Shown: piece after piece, positions 35,020-43,666 of the stretch | How the letters are laid out: every line of letters begins with the position of its first letter | Numbering within the stretch: the stretch's first letter is position 1 | NCBI GenBank assembly: GCA_963805325.1 | Contig: CAWDTS010000008.1 | Span: 81,798 to 145,797, forward strand | Length of the DNA: 64,000 nucleotides | Source of the DNA: DASWJZ01 sp963805325 | GTDB lineage: Bacteria; Pseudomonadota; Alphaproteobacteria; Rhizobiales; Afifellaceae | Reading direction: 5' to 3' | The notes under the pieces: generated by a model | What the model saw: the letters and a program-made list of their open reading frames with translations, nothing else | Databases searched by the model: none | What the model was told of the DNA's origin: nothing | Made by a program: the position numbers and the translations under genes

Positions 35020-36555
35020 TTACCCCGCCGGCTTCATCAGGTAGGGAAGCACGGCGCCGGATGCGTGCGGCGTGACCTCAACCTTGTCGGAGAAGACGAT
35101 CGGCTGCACGTATTGGAGGAGCGGGATCACCTCGCCCTCCTCGGCGATGTGCTTGTCCACGGCCTTATAGCCGGCAATGCGCTTCGCCTCGTCCGGCTCG
35201 CCCCAGAGCGGCCCGATCATGTCGATCATGTCCTGGCCGTCCCACACGGAGTGCGGCGAAGGGCCGAACATCGCGAAGCCGGTGGAAGTCGACGGATCGC
35301 CGATCGAGTTGCCCCAGTTGTAGAAGGCGGCGGGCGCCAGCTGGTCGGCGGCTCTCAGCTCGTAGTGCTTGGCGATCTCGTAGACCTCGATCTCCGCCTC
35401 GATCCCGACCTTGCGCCACATGCCGACGATCGCCTGGATCATCTCATAGTCCTTCGGCTTGAAGCCGCGCGTGGTCTGGATCTTGAATTTGACCGGGTTG
35501 TCGACCGAATAGCCGCTCGCCTTCAGGAGCTCCACCGCCTTGGCGGGATCGTAGGGCACCTTGATGGAGGGATCGTAGGCCTCGTATTCGGGGGTCTGCA
35601 GCGTATCGATCTTGATCCCGTAGCCGCCGAGCAGCCTGTCGATCAGAAGCTGCTTGTCGATCGAGTAGATCGCCGCCAGCCGGACGTTCTTGTCGGTCAT
35701 CGGCGGGACATCGTTGATGAAGATCATGCCGATGTCGGAGACCGGCGTCGCCACGCCCTTCAGGCCCGGCTTCGCCTTCAGCCGGTCGAACTCGTCATAG
35801 GGAATGTCGAACGCCACCTGGCTCTTGCCGGAATCGATCTCCGCGACGCGGCTCGTCGCGTCGGGCACGAACTTGATGATGACGGACTTGTAGGCCGCCG
35901 GCCCGCCCCAATAGCTCTCGTGCGCTGCAAGCTTGAGGAAGGCGTTCTGCTCGAACTGCACGACCTTGTAGGGGCCCGATCCGATCGGCGCCTTCTCGAA
36001 GCCCTCCGGTCCGACCTTCTCGTAATAGGCCTTCGGCAGAACGTAGCCGGTGAGGAAGCCCATCCACTTGAAGATCGTCGGCTCGAACGATTTCACGTCG
36101 GCCGTGACGGTGTTCCCGTCGATTGCGAAGTTACCGATCTTCCCCCAGACGAACTGGATCGGATTGCCGGTCTTCTCGTCACCGGCGCGCTCCAGCGACC
36201 AGGCGACATCTTCCGGCGTCACCGGCGAGCCGTCGTGCCACGTGGCGCCTTCGCGCACCTTCATCACGATCTTCGAGCGGTCGTCGTTCCAGCCCCATTC
36301 GGTCAGAAGGCCGGGGATGAGCTTCAGGTCGGGAGCCTGCGCGATGTACTGGTCGAAGATCGACTGATAGATGCCCTGAATGGTCGGGTTGACCGCCGAG
36401 GGGCCGACCGTCGGATCGAAGGCCGGAAGATTGACGTTGTAGGCGATCGTCAGCTCGTCGCCTTCGGCGAAAGCGCGGAACGGCACGCCGCTGGCGGTGA
36501 GGAATGCGGCGCCCGCGGCGCCCTGCTTCATCAGATCCCGTCTCGTGATCAGCAT
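35020..36555 (-). CDS. Peptide/opine-type ABC transporter substrate-binding protein
   Basis: A 511-residue family 5 extracellular binding protein. The N-terminus LITRRDLMKQGAAGAAFLTA has the look of a twin-arginine signal (RRDLMK followed by a hydrophobic stretch), unusual but known for this family. The mature domain includes SKIVMKVREGATWHDGSPVT and PEDVAWSLERA, diagnostic of DppA/OppA-like proteins, and APIGSGPYKVVQFE. The ATG at 36555 has GAGGGG just upstream. It is the first gene of the importer operon; a degenerate copy of the AAGCTT-centred palindrome lies 50 bp upstream. Ligand unknown. Confidence 0.92.
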   Translation of the reverse strand: MLITRRDLMKQGAAGAAFLTASGVPFRAFAEGDELTIAYNVNLPAFDPTVGPSAVNPTIQGIYQSIFDQYIAQAPDLKLIPGLLTEWGWNDDRSKIVMKVREGATWHDGSPVTPEDVAWSLERAGDEKTGNPIQFVWGKIGNFAIDGNTVTADVKSFEPTIFKWMGFLTGYVLPKAYYEKVGPEGFEKAPIGSGPYKVVQFEQNAFLKLAAHESYWGGPAAYKSVIIKFVPDATSRVAEIDSGKSQVAFDIPYDEFDRLKAKPGLKGVATPVSDIGMIFINDVPPMTDKNVRLAAIYSIDKQLLIDRLLGGYGIKIDTLQTPEYEAYDPSIKVPYDPAKAVELLKASGYSVDNPVKFKIQTTRGFKPKDYEMIQAIVGMWRKVGIEAEIEVYEIAKHYELRAADQLAPAAFYNWGNSIGDPSTSTGFAMFGPSPHSVWDGQDMIDMIGPLWGEPDEAKRIAGYKAVDKHIAEEGEVIPLLQYVQPIVFSDKVEVTPHASGAVLPYLMKPAG

Positions 36556-36604
36556 TCCCCTCTCCCTCATTTGCCCGGCTTTCGCCGGCCTGGCACCCCG
36601 ATAT

Positions 36605-36616
36605 TTGAAGCTTAGA
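36605..36616. promoter_or_regulatory. Degenerate AAGCTT-centred site (regulon site 3)
   Basis: TTGAAGCTTAGA matches the core TTCAAGCTTGAA at 9 of 12 positions, with the central AAGCTT exact. It lies about 50 bp upstream of the importer's binding-protein start (36555), a promoter position. Weaker than sites 1, 2 and 5; functional status uncertain. Confidence 0.4.
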
Positions 36617-36658
36617 GATTTGCAGGATGATGGGTCAAGCGGATCGCGCGATCCCACT

Positions 36659-38227
36659 TCAGCGCGCCAGCGTCTTCGCCAGCATGTAGCCCGAGCCCGC
36701 GCCCGTTCCCGCTCCCGGCCAGGTGGACGCGCCGATGAGGTAGAGGTCGCGAACCGGCGTGCGCCAGTCCGCCCAGCCGCGGATCGGGCGGTAGAAGAAG
36801 TTCTGCGACAGGTGGTGGCTTCCGGCGAGATTGTCGCCGCCGACGAGGTTCGGGTTGCGGCGTTCGAGGTCGGCCGGGGTCTCGACCGTGCGCGCCAAAA
36901 TCTTGGCCCGCGTGCCGGGCGCGTAGCGCTCGATGATTTCGACCACGCGATCGGCATAGGCCTCCTTCGCGCCCTCCCAATCGCGCGCGGGGATCGAGCC
37001 GGCCGCGTCGCCGCGTATCTCTGCGGGAACCACCCGTACCTGCACCCAAAGGACATGCTTGCCCTCCGGCGCGCGCGAGGGGTCGACCGCCGTCGGCTGC
37101 CCGACGACGAGAACCGGCTCCGCCGGAAGCAGCCCCGCCACCGCGTCCGAATAGGCGCGCGACATCATGTCGAGGTCGGGGGCGAGATGCACATAGGCGA
37201 AGCGCTTCAGCTCTTCGCCCGCCGTCCAGTCCGGCAGGCCCGCCATGGCGAGGTGCACCATCATCGTGCCTGGGCCGTAGCGGAATTTCCGTGCGCCGCC
37301 GTCATAGCCGGCATTACCCGAGCCACCGGTGAGCAGTCTCCTGACCAGCGCCGTCGGCGTCACTCCGGCGATGACCGCACGCTTCGCCGTGATCAGTTCA
37401 CCGTCGGCAAGCCGCACGCCAACGGCGCGGCCATCCTTTCGCACGATCTCTTCGACGTCCGCGTTGAGCCGAACCTCGCCGCCGAGCGCGGAAAGGCGCG
37501 CGACCATCGCTTTGATCATGGTGTCCGCGCCGCCCGCGCCGATCACCATGCCGAACGCCTGGTTCGCCATGCTTTCGAGATAAGGGAACAGCGCACCACC
37601 CGCGATGTCGGGCGAGAAGTCGAGATGCATGCCCCAGGCGGCCATCGCCGCGCGGATTTCCGGCGAGACGAAATTCCGTTCGAGGAACTCGCGCGGCGAG
37701 GAGAGGATCAGCCGCGCCGTCTCCATGAGCCAGCCGAATCCCTTGGCCCGCCACATCTTCCAGAGGACCGGAGCCAGCGCCCGCGGCGACATCGGGGAGC
37801 CGAGCAGGCTGAAGATATGCGGCGCGTCGGCGCCGAACGCGGCGAACATCTCGCCCCAGGTCCTTGCATCCTCATATGAAAATGCCTCGGCCCGCGCGGC
37901 GGTTACAGCAGGGTCCTTCGACACCCCGAACCACCGCCCATCGCGCATCGGCGAGGCGAAGCAGTGCCCCGCCGGGGCGAAGGCGAGACCGTGCGCGCGA
38001 AGCCCCTCCCCGTGCTCAGCCAGGAACGGCGAGCCGGCGAAAAGGCTGAGGTTCATCGCGTAAAGATCGTGGCGGAAGCCGGGAAGCGTCACCTCCTCGG
38101 TGCGCACCGCGCCGCCGGCTTTGTCGCTTCTTTCGAAGACGCCGACCTTCCAGCCGCGGCTCGCAAGATGCACCGCCGCCGCAAGCGCGTTGTGGCCGGC
38201 GCCGACGATGACGGCATCGAACTCCAT
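36659..38227 (-). CDS. Phytoene-desaturase-like NAD(P)/FAD-dependent oxidoreductase 1
   Basis: A 522-residue amine-oxidase/phytoene-dehydrogenase-fold flavoprotein. The N-terminus EFDAVIVGAGHNALAAAVHL is the FAD dinucleotide loop, GGAVRTEEVTLPGFRHDL the following FAD region, and the C-terminus LYLIGASTWPGAGTGAGSGY the FAD-closing motif. No carotenoid genes are near, so a role in dehydrogenating an alicyclic or heteroaromatic catabolic intermediate is more likely. Start ATG 38227 follows AGGAG. It is a paralogue of the gene at 39255 and is divergent from the cyclase gene, sharing its promoter region. Confidence 0.87.
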   Translation of the reverse strand: MEFDAVIVGAGHNALAAAVHLASRGWKVGVFERSDKAGGAVRTEEVTLPGFRHDLYAMNLSLFAGSPFLAEHGEGLRAHGLAFAPAGHCFASPMRDGRWFGVSKDPAVTAARAEAFSYEDARTWGEMFAAFGADAPHIFSLLGSPMSPRALAPVLWKMWRAKGFGWLMETARLILSSPREFLERNFVSPEIRAAMAAWGMHLDFSPDIAGGALFPYLESMANQAFGMVIGAGGADTMIKAMVARLSALGGEVRLNADVEEIVRKDGRAVGVRLADGELITAKRAVIAGVTPTALVRRLLTGGSGNAGYDGGARKFRYGPGTMMVHLAMAGLPDWTAGEELKRFAYVHLAPDLDMMSRAYSDAVAGLLPAEPVLVVGQPTAVDPSRAPEGKHVLWVQVRVVPAEIRGDAAGSIPARDWEGAKEAYADRVVEIIERYAPGTRAKILARTVETPADLERRNPNLVGGDNLAGSHHLSQNFFYRPIRGWADWRTPVRDLYLIGASTWPGAGTGAGSGYMLAKTLAR

Positions 38228-38250
38228 GTGCTCCTGCCTTCCTCCGGCCG

Positions 38251-38344
38251 TGTCATCCTCGGACGCGCGGGACGCGCGATCCGAGGACCCAGCAGCCTGG
38301 AATTCTGGGCCCTCGGGTCTCGCTTCGCTCGCCCGAGGGTGACA
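38251..38344. repeat. Structured intergenic repeat B (TGTCATCCTCGG ... CCGAGGGTGACA)
   Basis: A 94-bp element with 12-bp inverted ends (one mismatch) and internal palindromic runs (ACGCGCGGGACGCGCG and CGGGTCTCGCTTCGCTCGCCCG-like stem, quoted in part). It resembles repeat A in design but differs in sequence. It occupies the divergent interval between the flavoprotein and cyclase genes, on the flavoprotein side of regulon site 4. Confidence 0.6.
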
Positions 38345-38369
38345 GCGCGCTGACGTCCGAGCAGGATAT

Positions 38370-38381
38370 TTCAAACTTCGA
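38370..38381. promoter_or_regulatory. Degenerate site TTCAAACTTCGA (regulon site 4)
   Basis: It matches the palindrome core at 9 of 12 positions; the left half TTCAA and flanking AT are intact (ATATTTCAAACTT). It lies 143 bp upstream of the flavoprotein start and 78 bp upstream of the cyclase start, in the divergent promoter region. The weaker symmetry makes it a lower-confidence member of the set. Confidence 0.4.
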
Positions 38382-38458
38382 TACTTGCGAATGCATAATT
38401 CGGGAGTAGCATCCGCCGATGGCTTGGCGGGGGCGTCCCCGCGCGTGGGAGGGATGAC

Positions 38459-39247
38459 ATGGCGGCGAAGGACACGCTGGGCGAACTTGCAAATCTGCTT
38501 CTTTCCGGAAGCGTCGAGGTCGTGGATCTCGCGGTTCCGCTCGGCGAGAAGACGCCGCTCATCAAGCTGCCGCCGCCCTTCAAGAACACCCCGCCCGTCA
38601 AGGTCCACACGATCTCCAACTACGACGCCGACGGCCCCTACTGGTCGTGGAACTGGCTGGAGCTCGGCGAGCATTCCGGCACGCATTTCGACGCGCCGCA
38701 TCACTGGATCACCGGCAAGGATTTCTCCGACGGCGCGACCGACACGTTGCCGGTGCAGAAGCTCGTGGCGCCGGTCAACGTCATCGACTGCTCGAAGGAG
38801 ACCGCGGCCGACGAAGACTTTCTGCTTTCCGCCGATGGCGTGAAGGCCTGGGAGAAACAGCACGGCGCGATCAACAAGGGCGAATGGGTGGTGATGCGCA
38901 CCGGCTGGTTCCCGCGCAATCGCAGCGAGGCGGAGTTCCTGAACGTCAGGGACAACATGCCCCACTCGCCCGGACCCACCGTCGATTGCATGGAATACAT
39001 CATCGGCAAGGGCATCGTCGGCTGGGGCACGGAGACGGTCGGCACCGACGCCGGCAAGGCCGGGACCTTCGATCCGCCCTACCCGGCGCACAACCTTCTT
39101 CACAAGAACAACCGCTTCGGCCTCGCAAGCCTCGCCAACCTCGACAAGCTGCCGGCAAAGGGCGCGATCCTGATCGCGGCGCCGCTGAAATTCGTCAACG
39201 GCACCGGCAGCCCGATCCGCGCGCTGGCGCTGGTGCCGAAACACTAA
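38459..39247 (+). CDS. Cyclase-family metal-dependent hydrolase (kynurenine-formamidase-like)
   Basis: A 262-residue member of the cyclase family. The metal-binding motif HxGTHxDxPxH appears as EHSGTHFDAPHHW; EVVDLAVPLGEKTPLIKLPP is the N-terminal block. Characterised relatives include bacterial kynurenine formamidase (KynB), isatin hydrolase and polyketide cyclases; isatin hydrolase and KynB both open amide bonds to give anthranilate-type products. That would fit the aryl-CoA operon downstream, but the substrate is inferred. ATG 38459 follows GGGAGGGATGAC. The second flavoprotein gene follows after 7 bp. Confidence 0.85.
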   Translation: MAAKDTLGELANLLLSGSVEVVDLAVPLGEKTPLIKLPPPFKNTPPVKVHTISNYDADGPYWSWNWLELGEHSGTHFDAPHHWITGKDFSDGATDTLPVQKLVAPVNVIDCSKETAADEDFLLSADGVKAWEKQHGAINKGEWVVMRTGWFPRNRSEAEFLNVRDNMPHSPGPTVDCMEYIIGKGIVGWGTETVGTDAGKAGTFDPPYPAHNLLHKNNRFGLASLANLDKLPAKGAILIAAPLKFVNGTGSPIRALALVPKH

Positions 39248-39254
39248 GAGGCCG

Positions 39255-40832
39255 ATGGCCACCGCCGACTACATCATCGTCGGAAGCGGGATCAACGGGC
39301 TGACCTGCGCCGCGCTGCTCGGCAAGAAGGGACGGCGCGTTCTCGTGCTTGAGCGCGAAAGCGTCGCCGGCGGCTGCATGCGCACCGAAACGGCGACGGC
39401 GCCCGGCTATCTGCACGACGTGATGGCGACGACCTTCGTCCTCTTCATCACCTCGCCCGCCTTCGCCAAGCTCGGGCCGGACCTCGCGCGCCATGGTCTC
39501 GACTTCGCGCATATCGGCCAGCCGACCGGCGTGCTCCTCCCCGACGGGCGAAGCCTTGTCCTGTCGATGGACCGCGCGGCGAATATCGCGAAGTTCAATG
39601 CGCTCGCGGCGGGCGACGGCGACCGCTACCGCGCCGATCTGGAGACCGTCGAGCGTGACGCGGCGCTCGTCTTCGGGCTGCTCGGCGGAGCGCTATGGAC
39701 CCGCGCGACCCTGAAGCTGCTTCTTCGCGAAGCCTGGAAGCGCGGCCCGCGCGGCCTTGCGGCGCGGCTCGGCGAGGCGCTGCGCTCCGGCCGGACATGG
39801 CTTGAGACGCGCTACGAATCCGATCTCGTCCGCGCGCTCTTCGCGCCGTGGGTGCTGCATGCCGGGCTTGGGCCGGAGAATGCGTTCTCCGGCGAGATCG
39901 CCCGCGTCATCGCCTTCGCGCATGGAAGCCGCCGGCGCGCCGATCGTGAAGGGCGGCGCGGCGAACGCCGTCGCGGCTTTCAAAGCGCTGATCGAAGCGC
40001 AGGGCGGCGAAGTGCGCACCGGCGCCGACGTTGTCGAGATCGTCCTCTCCGACGGGCAGGCGAGCGGCGTGCGGCTCGCGAGCGGCGAGACGCTGACGGC
40101 CGGGCGCGGCGTGATCTGCTCGGTGACGCCGACGCAGCTTTACGAGCGGCTCTTGCCCGAAAAGGTCGACGCCCAGGGCGTCAGCGCGCGCGTAAAGAAC
40201 TATCGCTACGGCAAGGGCGACATGCAGATCCACTACGCGCTGAAAGCGCCGCCGCGCTGGAAGAATCCGGAGCTCGGCAACGTGGCGCTGCTGCACATCA
40301 CGCCCGGCCTCGACGGCGTGTCGAAGGCCGTCAACGAATGCGAGCGCGGCATGCTTCCGGAGACTCCGACGATCTGCGTCGGCCAGCCGCATGCGCTCGA
40401 TCCGTCGCGCTGCCCGGAGGGCGCCGGCGATCCTCTGGATCCAGCTTCCCGAAGCGCCGCGCGACGATCAAGGGCGACGCCGCGGGCAAGATCGCGGTGG
40501 GCGACGGATCGTGGAGCGAAGCCATCCGGGAAGCCTACGCCGACCGCGTCGAGGCGCTGCTCGCGCCGCATATCGAAGGCTTCAGCGAGACTATCGTCGC
40601 GCGCCGCGCCTATTCTCCCGCCGACCTTGAGGCGATGAACATCAACCTCGTCGGCGGCGATCCCTATGGCGGCGCGTCGACGATCGACCAGGCCTTCATC
40701 TGGCGGCCGTTCTCCAATTCGGTGAACCACCGGACGTCGATCCCCGGCCTCTACCAGATCGGCGCTTCGACCCATCCCGGCGCGGGACTTTCCGGCGGCT
40801 CCGGCTTCGCGCTGGCGGAGCATCTGCGATGA
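39255..40832 (+). CDS. Phytoene-desaturase-like FAD-dependent oxidoreductase 2, interrupted by three single-base insertions
   Basis: After repair this is a 524-residue paralogue of the flavoprotein at 36659. ADYIIVGSGINGLTCAALLG is the FAD loop, GGCMRTETATAPGYLHDV follows, and the end LYQIGASTHPGAGLSGGSGF closes the FAD site. The frame shifts at about 39922 (FA-LEAAGAPIVKGGAAN), within 40420-40429 (CPEG to AILWIQLPEAPR) and at about 40463 (to TIKGDAAGKI). Each is explained by one extra base, and both sides keep homology with the paralogue. Either a true decayed gene or, I think more likely, sequence error. The stop overlaps the MarR start (ATGA), a sign of an intact operon. Confidence 0.85.
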   Translation: MATADYIIVGSGINGLTCAALLGKKGRRVLVLERESVAGGCMRTETATAPGYLHDVMATTFVLFITSPAFAKLGPDLARHGLDFAHIGQPTGVLLPDGRSLVLSMDRAANIAKFNALAAGDGDRYRADLETVERDAALVFGLLGGALWTRATLKLLLREAWKRGPRGLAARLGEALRSGRTWLETRYESDLVRALFAPWVLHAGLGPENAFSGEIARVIAFAHGSRRRADREGRRGERRRGFQSADRSAGRRSAHRRRRCRDRPLRRAGERRAARERRDADGRARRDLLGDADAALRAALARKGRRPGRQRARKELSLRQGRHADPLRAESAAALEESGARQRGAAAHHARPRRRVEGRQRMRARHASGDSDDLRRPAACARSVALPGGRRRSSGSSFPKRRATIKGDAAGKIAVGDGSWSEAIREAYADRVEALLAPHIEGFSETIVARRAYSPADLEAMNINLVGGDPYGGASTIDQAFIWRPFSNSVNHRTSIPGLYQIGASTHPGAGLSGGSGFALAEHLR

Positions 40833-41338
40833 ACAAGGTCGAGCGCTTCCCCAAAGCGGCCGCGACCGAGGCGACGGAGCGCAGCCGCGTGCCGACGCTC
40901 GGCGAGATCGGGCTCGATCATTTCGCGCCCTATCTCCTGAACCGCATCACCGCGCGCTGGAACGCCGACCTCTCGGCGGAGCTCAAGGAGCACGACCTCA
41001 ACACCATCCAGATGCGAACGCTCGCGGTGCTGTCGATCATGTCGGGCGCGACCGTGAACGAGCTCTCCGTCTATGCCGTGACCGAGCAGTCGACGATGAG
41101 CCGCTCGCTCGACGGGATGGAGCGCGACGGGCTGGTCCGCCGGCAGAACCGGCCGGGCGACATGCGCGTGCGCGAGGTGCATGTGACGGAGAAGGGCCGC
41201 GAGGTCTTCCGGCGCTTCTGGCCGACCATGCACGCCGCCTACGAGCGCATGTTCGCCGGCATATCCGACGCCGAATACGAGACGCTGATCCGGCTCCTGA
41301 CGCAGGTGCTGAAGAACATCCGGCAGCACGACATTTGA
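40829..41338 (+). CDS. MarR-family transcriptional regulator 2
   Basis: A 169-residue MarR regulator: NTIQMRTLAVLSIMSGATVNELS, then the recognition helix region AVTEQSTMSRSLDGMERDGLVRR and the wing GDMRVREVHVTEKG (quoted in parts). It is translationally coupled to the flavoprotein gene and is followed 11 bp later by the IorA-like gene, so it sits inside the operon it may control. It is the second candidate for the factor that recognises the AAGCTT-centred palindromes. Confidence 0.92.
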   Translation: MNKVERFPKAAATEATERSRVPTLGEIGLDHFAPYLLNRITARWNADLSAELKEHDLNTIQMRTLAVLSIMSGATVNELSVYAVTEQSTMSRSLDGMERDGLVRRQNRPGDMRVREVHVTEKGREVFRRFWPTMHAAYERMFAGISDAEYETLIRLLTQVLKNIRQHDI

Positions 41339-41349
41339 GGTGATCGATC

Positions 41350-43491
41350 ATGGCTGAGCGATCTTTCGCGAAGGAAGTCGAGCAACTGCGGATCGGGGCC
41401 GGTCAGGAGTTCCGCGGCGAAGGCATTCTTGCCGTCACCAAGGCGCTGCTCGAATGCGGGGTCGCCTATGTCGGCGGCTACCAGGGCGCGCCGATCTCGC
41501 ACCTGATGGACGTGCTCGCCGACGCGCAGGACATCATGGGCGATTTCGGCGTGCACTTCGAATCGAGCGCCTCGGAAGCGACCGCCGCGGCGACGCTTGC
41601 CGCCTCGGTCCACTACCCGATCCGCGGCGCCGTGACCTTCAAGTCGCCCGTCGGCGTCAACGTCGCGTCGGACGCGCTCGCCAACCTCGCCTCCGGCGGC
41701 GTGAAGGGCGGCGCGCTCATCATCCTCGGCGAGGATTACGGCGAAGGCTCCTCGATCATGCAGGAGCGGAGCCACGCCTTCGCCATGAAGAGCCAGGTCT
41801 GGCTGCTCGATCCGCGCCCGAACCTCGAGACGATCGTGAAGGCGGTGCGCGACGGGTTCGAGCTGTCGGAGGTCTCCAACACGCCGGTGATGCTGGAGAT
41901 GCGCATCCGCTCCTGCCACGTGCACGGCCGCTTCAAGACGCGCGACAACCAGCGCCCCAAGATGAGCCTGGCGGAGGCGCTCGAAAATCCGCAGCGCGAC
42001 CTGAACCGCATCGTGCTGCCGCCCGCCTCCTATCTGCACGAGCAGGAGAAGATCACGAAGCGCTGGCCGGCGGCGGTGAAGTTCATCCGCGAGCGGAAGC
42101 TGAACGAGCATTTCGGCCCGGCGGACGGCCGCATCGGCATCGTCTGCCAGGGCGGCATGTACAACGGCGTGATGCGCGCGCTGCAGCGGCTCGGCCTCGC
42201 CGACATCCGCGGCCGCACCGACGTTCCGCTCTATGTCCTGAACGTCACCTATCCGCTGATCGACGAGGAGTTCCTCGATTTCGCGCGCGACAAGGATGCG
42301 GTGCTCGTGGTCGAGGAAGGCCAGCCGAACCACATCGAACAGGCCTTCGGCGCAATGCTCCACAAGGCCGGCATGGCGACGAAGCTCTTCGGCAAGGACC
42401 CCTTCCCGATCGCCGGCGAATATACCGGCGCGGTGATGCTGGCGAGCGTGCGCGGCTTCCTCAAGGCCAACGCGCCGGACTTCCTGAGCGACCGCGACCT
42501 CCATCCGAACGAGCCGGAAGGGCTCGCCATCGCCGACCTCTCGAAGGCAGTCCCGCCGCGCCCGCCCGGCTTCTGCATCGGCTGTCCGGAGCGCCCGATC
42601 TTCGCGGCGATGAAGCTGGTGGAGAAGGAGCTCGGGCCGCATCACGTCGCCGCCGATATCGGCTGCCACCTCTTCTCCATCATGCCGCCCTTCAATATCG
42701 GCGCGAGCACGATGGGCTACGGGCTCGGGCCGGCATCGGCCTCCGCCTTCAATGTCGAGGCAAAGAAGCGCGTCATCTCGGTCATGGGCGACGGCGGCTT
42801 CTGGCACAACGGCCTGAACTCGAGCATCGGCAACGCCGTCTACAACAAGCATGACGGCGTCACCATCATCGTCGACAACTTCTATTCCGCCGCGACCGGC
42901 GGACAGGACATCATGTCCTCCCGCGCCAAGAACCGGTCGCGCGCCACAGGCAACATGATCACCAACGCCGTCAGAGGCGTCGGCGCGAAATGGGTGCGGC
43001 AGACCGACCGCACCTACGACGTGACATGGATGCGCGACACGCTGCGCGAGGCCCTGACGACGAAGGAGAAAGGCCCGAAGATCATCGTCGCCTCGTCGGA
43101 ATGCATGCTGAACCGCCAGCGGCGCGAGAAGCCGCTGGTGGCGAAAGCCATCGCCGACGGCGAGCGGACGGTGAAGCCGCGCTTCGGCGTCGATGAGGAT
43201 GTCTGCACCGGCGACCACGCCTGCATGCGGCTCTCCGGCTGCCCGTCGCTATCGGTGAAGGTGCTCGACGATCCGCTGCGCGACGATCCCGTCGCGGCGA
43301 TCGACCAGAACTGCGTCGGCTGCGGCAATTGCGGCGAGGTCGCCGACGCCGCAGTGCTTTGCCCGAGCTTCTACCGCGCCGACGTGATCCACAATCCGAA
43401 CCGACTCGACCGGCGGCTCGCACGGCTCCGCGCCAAGGTCATCGGCTGGCTGCAGGAGCGGCGCGACCGCAGGCGGCTGGTGTTCGCATGA
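41350..43491 (+). CDS. Indolepyruvate:ferredoxin oxidoreductase alpha-like subunit (IorA-like)
   Basis: A 713-residue thiamine-diphosphate-dependent 2-oxoacid oxidoreductase subunit. The N-terminal pyrimidine-binding domain is YVGGYQGAPISHLMDVLADA; the ThDP phosphate-binding motif is VMGDGGFWHNG with a following N (IIVDN); and an FCIGCPERP block precedes it. The C-terminus carries ferredoxin-like Cys clusters: NCVGCGNCGEVADAAVLCP is standard, while the other (VCTGDHACMRLSGCP) has unusual spacing. IorAB oxidise indolepyruvate or other arylpyruvates to aryl-acetyl-CoA. Start ATG 41350, 11 bp after the MarR stop. The true substrate here is inferred to be aromatic. Confidence 0.88.
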   Translation: MAERSFAKEVEQLRIGAGQEFRGEGILAVTKALLECGVAYVGGYQGAPISHLMDVLADAQDIMGDFGVHFESSASEATAAATLAASVHYPIRGAVTFKSPVGVNVASDALANLASGGVKGGALIILGEDYGEGSSIMQERSHAFAMKSQVWLLDPRPNLETIVKAVRDGFELSEVSNTPVMLEMRIRSCHVHGRFKTRDNQRPKMSLAEALENPQRDLNRIVLPPASYLHEQEKITKRWPAAVKFIRERKLNEHFGPADGRIGIVCQGGMYNGVMRALQRLGLADIRGRTDVPLYVLNVTYPLIDEEFLDFARDKDAVLVVEEGQPNHIEQAFGAMLHKAGMATKLFGKDPFPIAGEYTGAVMLASVRGFLKANAPDFLSDRDLHPNEPEGLAIADLSKAVPPRPPGFCIGCPERPIFAAMKLVEKELGPHHVAADIGCHLFSIMPPFNIGASTMGYGLGPASASAFNVEAKKRVISVMGDGGFWHNGLNSSIGNAVYNKHDGVTIIVDNFYSAATGGQDIMSSRAKNRSRATGNMITNAVRGVGAKWVRQTDRTYDVTWMRDTLREALTTKEKGPKIIVASSECMLNRQRREKPLVAKAIADGERTVKPRFGVDEDVCTGDHACMRLSGCPSLSVKVLDDPLRDDPVAAIDQNCVGCGNCGEVADAAVLCPSFYRADVIHNPNRLDRRLARLRAKVIGWLQERRDRRRLVFA

Positions 43492-43520
43492 AACGCGGGG
43501 CTGCAGGAACGAGGTGTGTC

Positions 43521-43627
43521 CTTCGAGGCCCGGCCTTTGGCCGGGCACCTCAGGATGAGGGCCGTTTGAGGATGGCAATCACAAAGCTCCCTCATACTGA
43601 GGAGCGCCCGCAGGGCGCGTCTCGAAG
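43521..43627. repeat. Structured intergenic repeat C (CTTCGAG ... CTCGAAG)
   Basis: A 107-bp element with outer CTTCGAG/CTCGAAG arms, an inner CTCAGGATGAGGG/CCCTCATACTGAG pair and terminal hairpins GCCCGGC-cttt-GGCCGGGC and GCGCCC-gca-GGGCGC. This sequence style is a very common intergenic palindromic repeat in Bradyrhizobium-related and other Hyphomicrobiales genomes. It is inserted between the alpha- and beta-like subunit genes of one enzyme, opening an unusual 175-bp gap. Confidence 0.75.
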
Positions 43628-43666
43628 CACGCAGGACGCCCATCCCTTCGTGAGCGCGGCCTGACC

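Noticed and set aside
33712..36615. A 967-codon open frame on the + strand
   Set aside because: It is the antisense shadow of the permease and binding-protein genes in GC-rich DNA; it is rich in Arg, Asp and His, shows no domain, and the opposite strand has complete recognised genes.
36659..39262. An 867-codon leftward frame that would extend the flavoprotein upstream across the cyclase gene
   Set aside because: Only the last 522 codons carry the flavoprotein; the upstream part is antisense to the cyclase gene and runs through repeat B. The ATG at 38227 with AGGAG is the real start.
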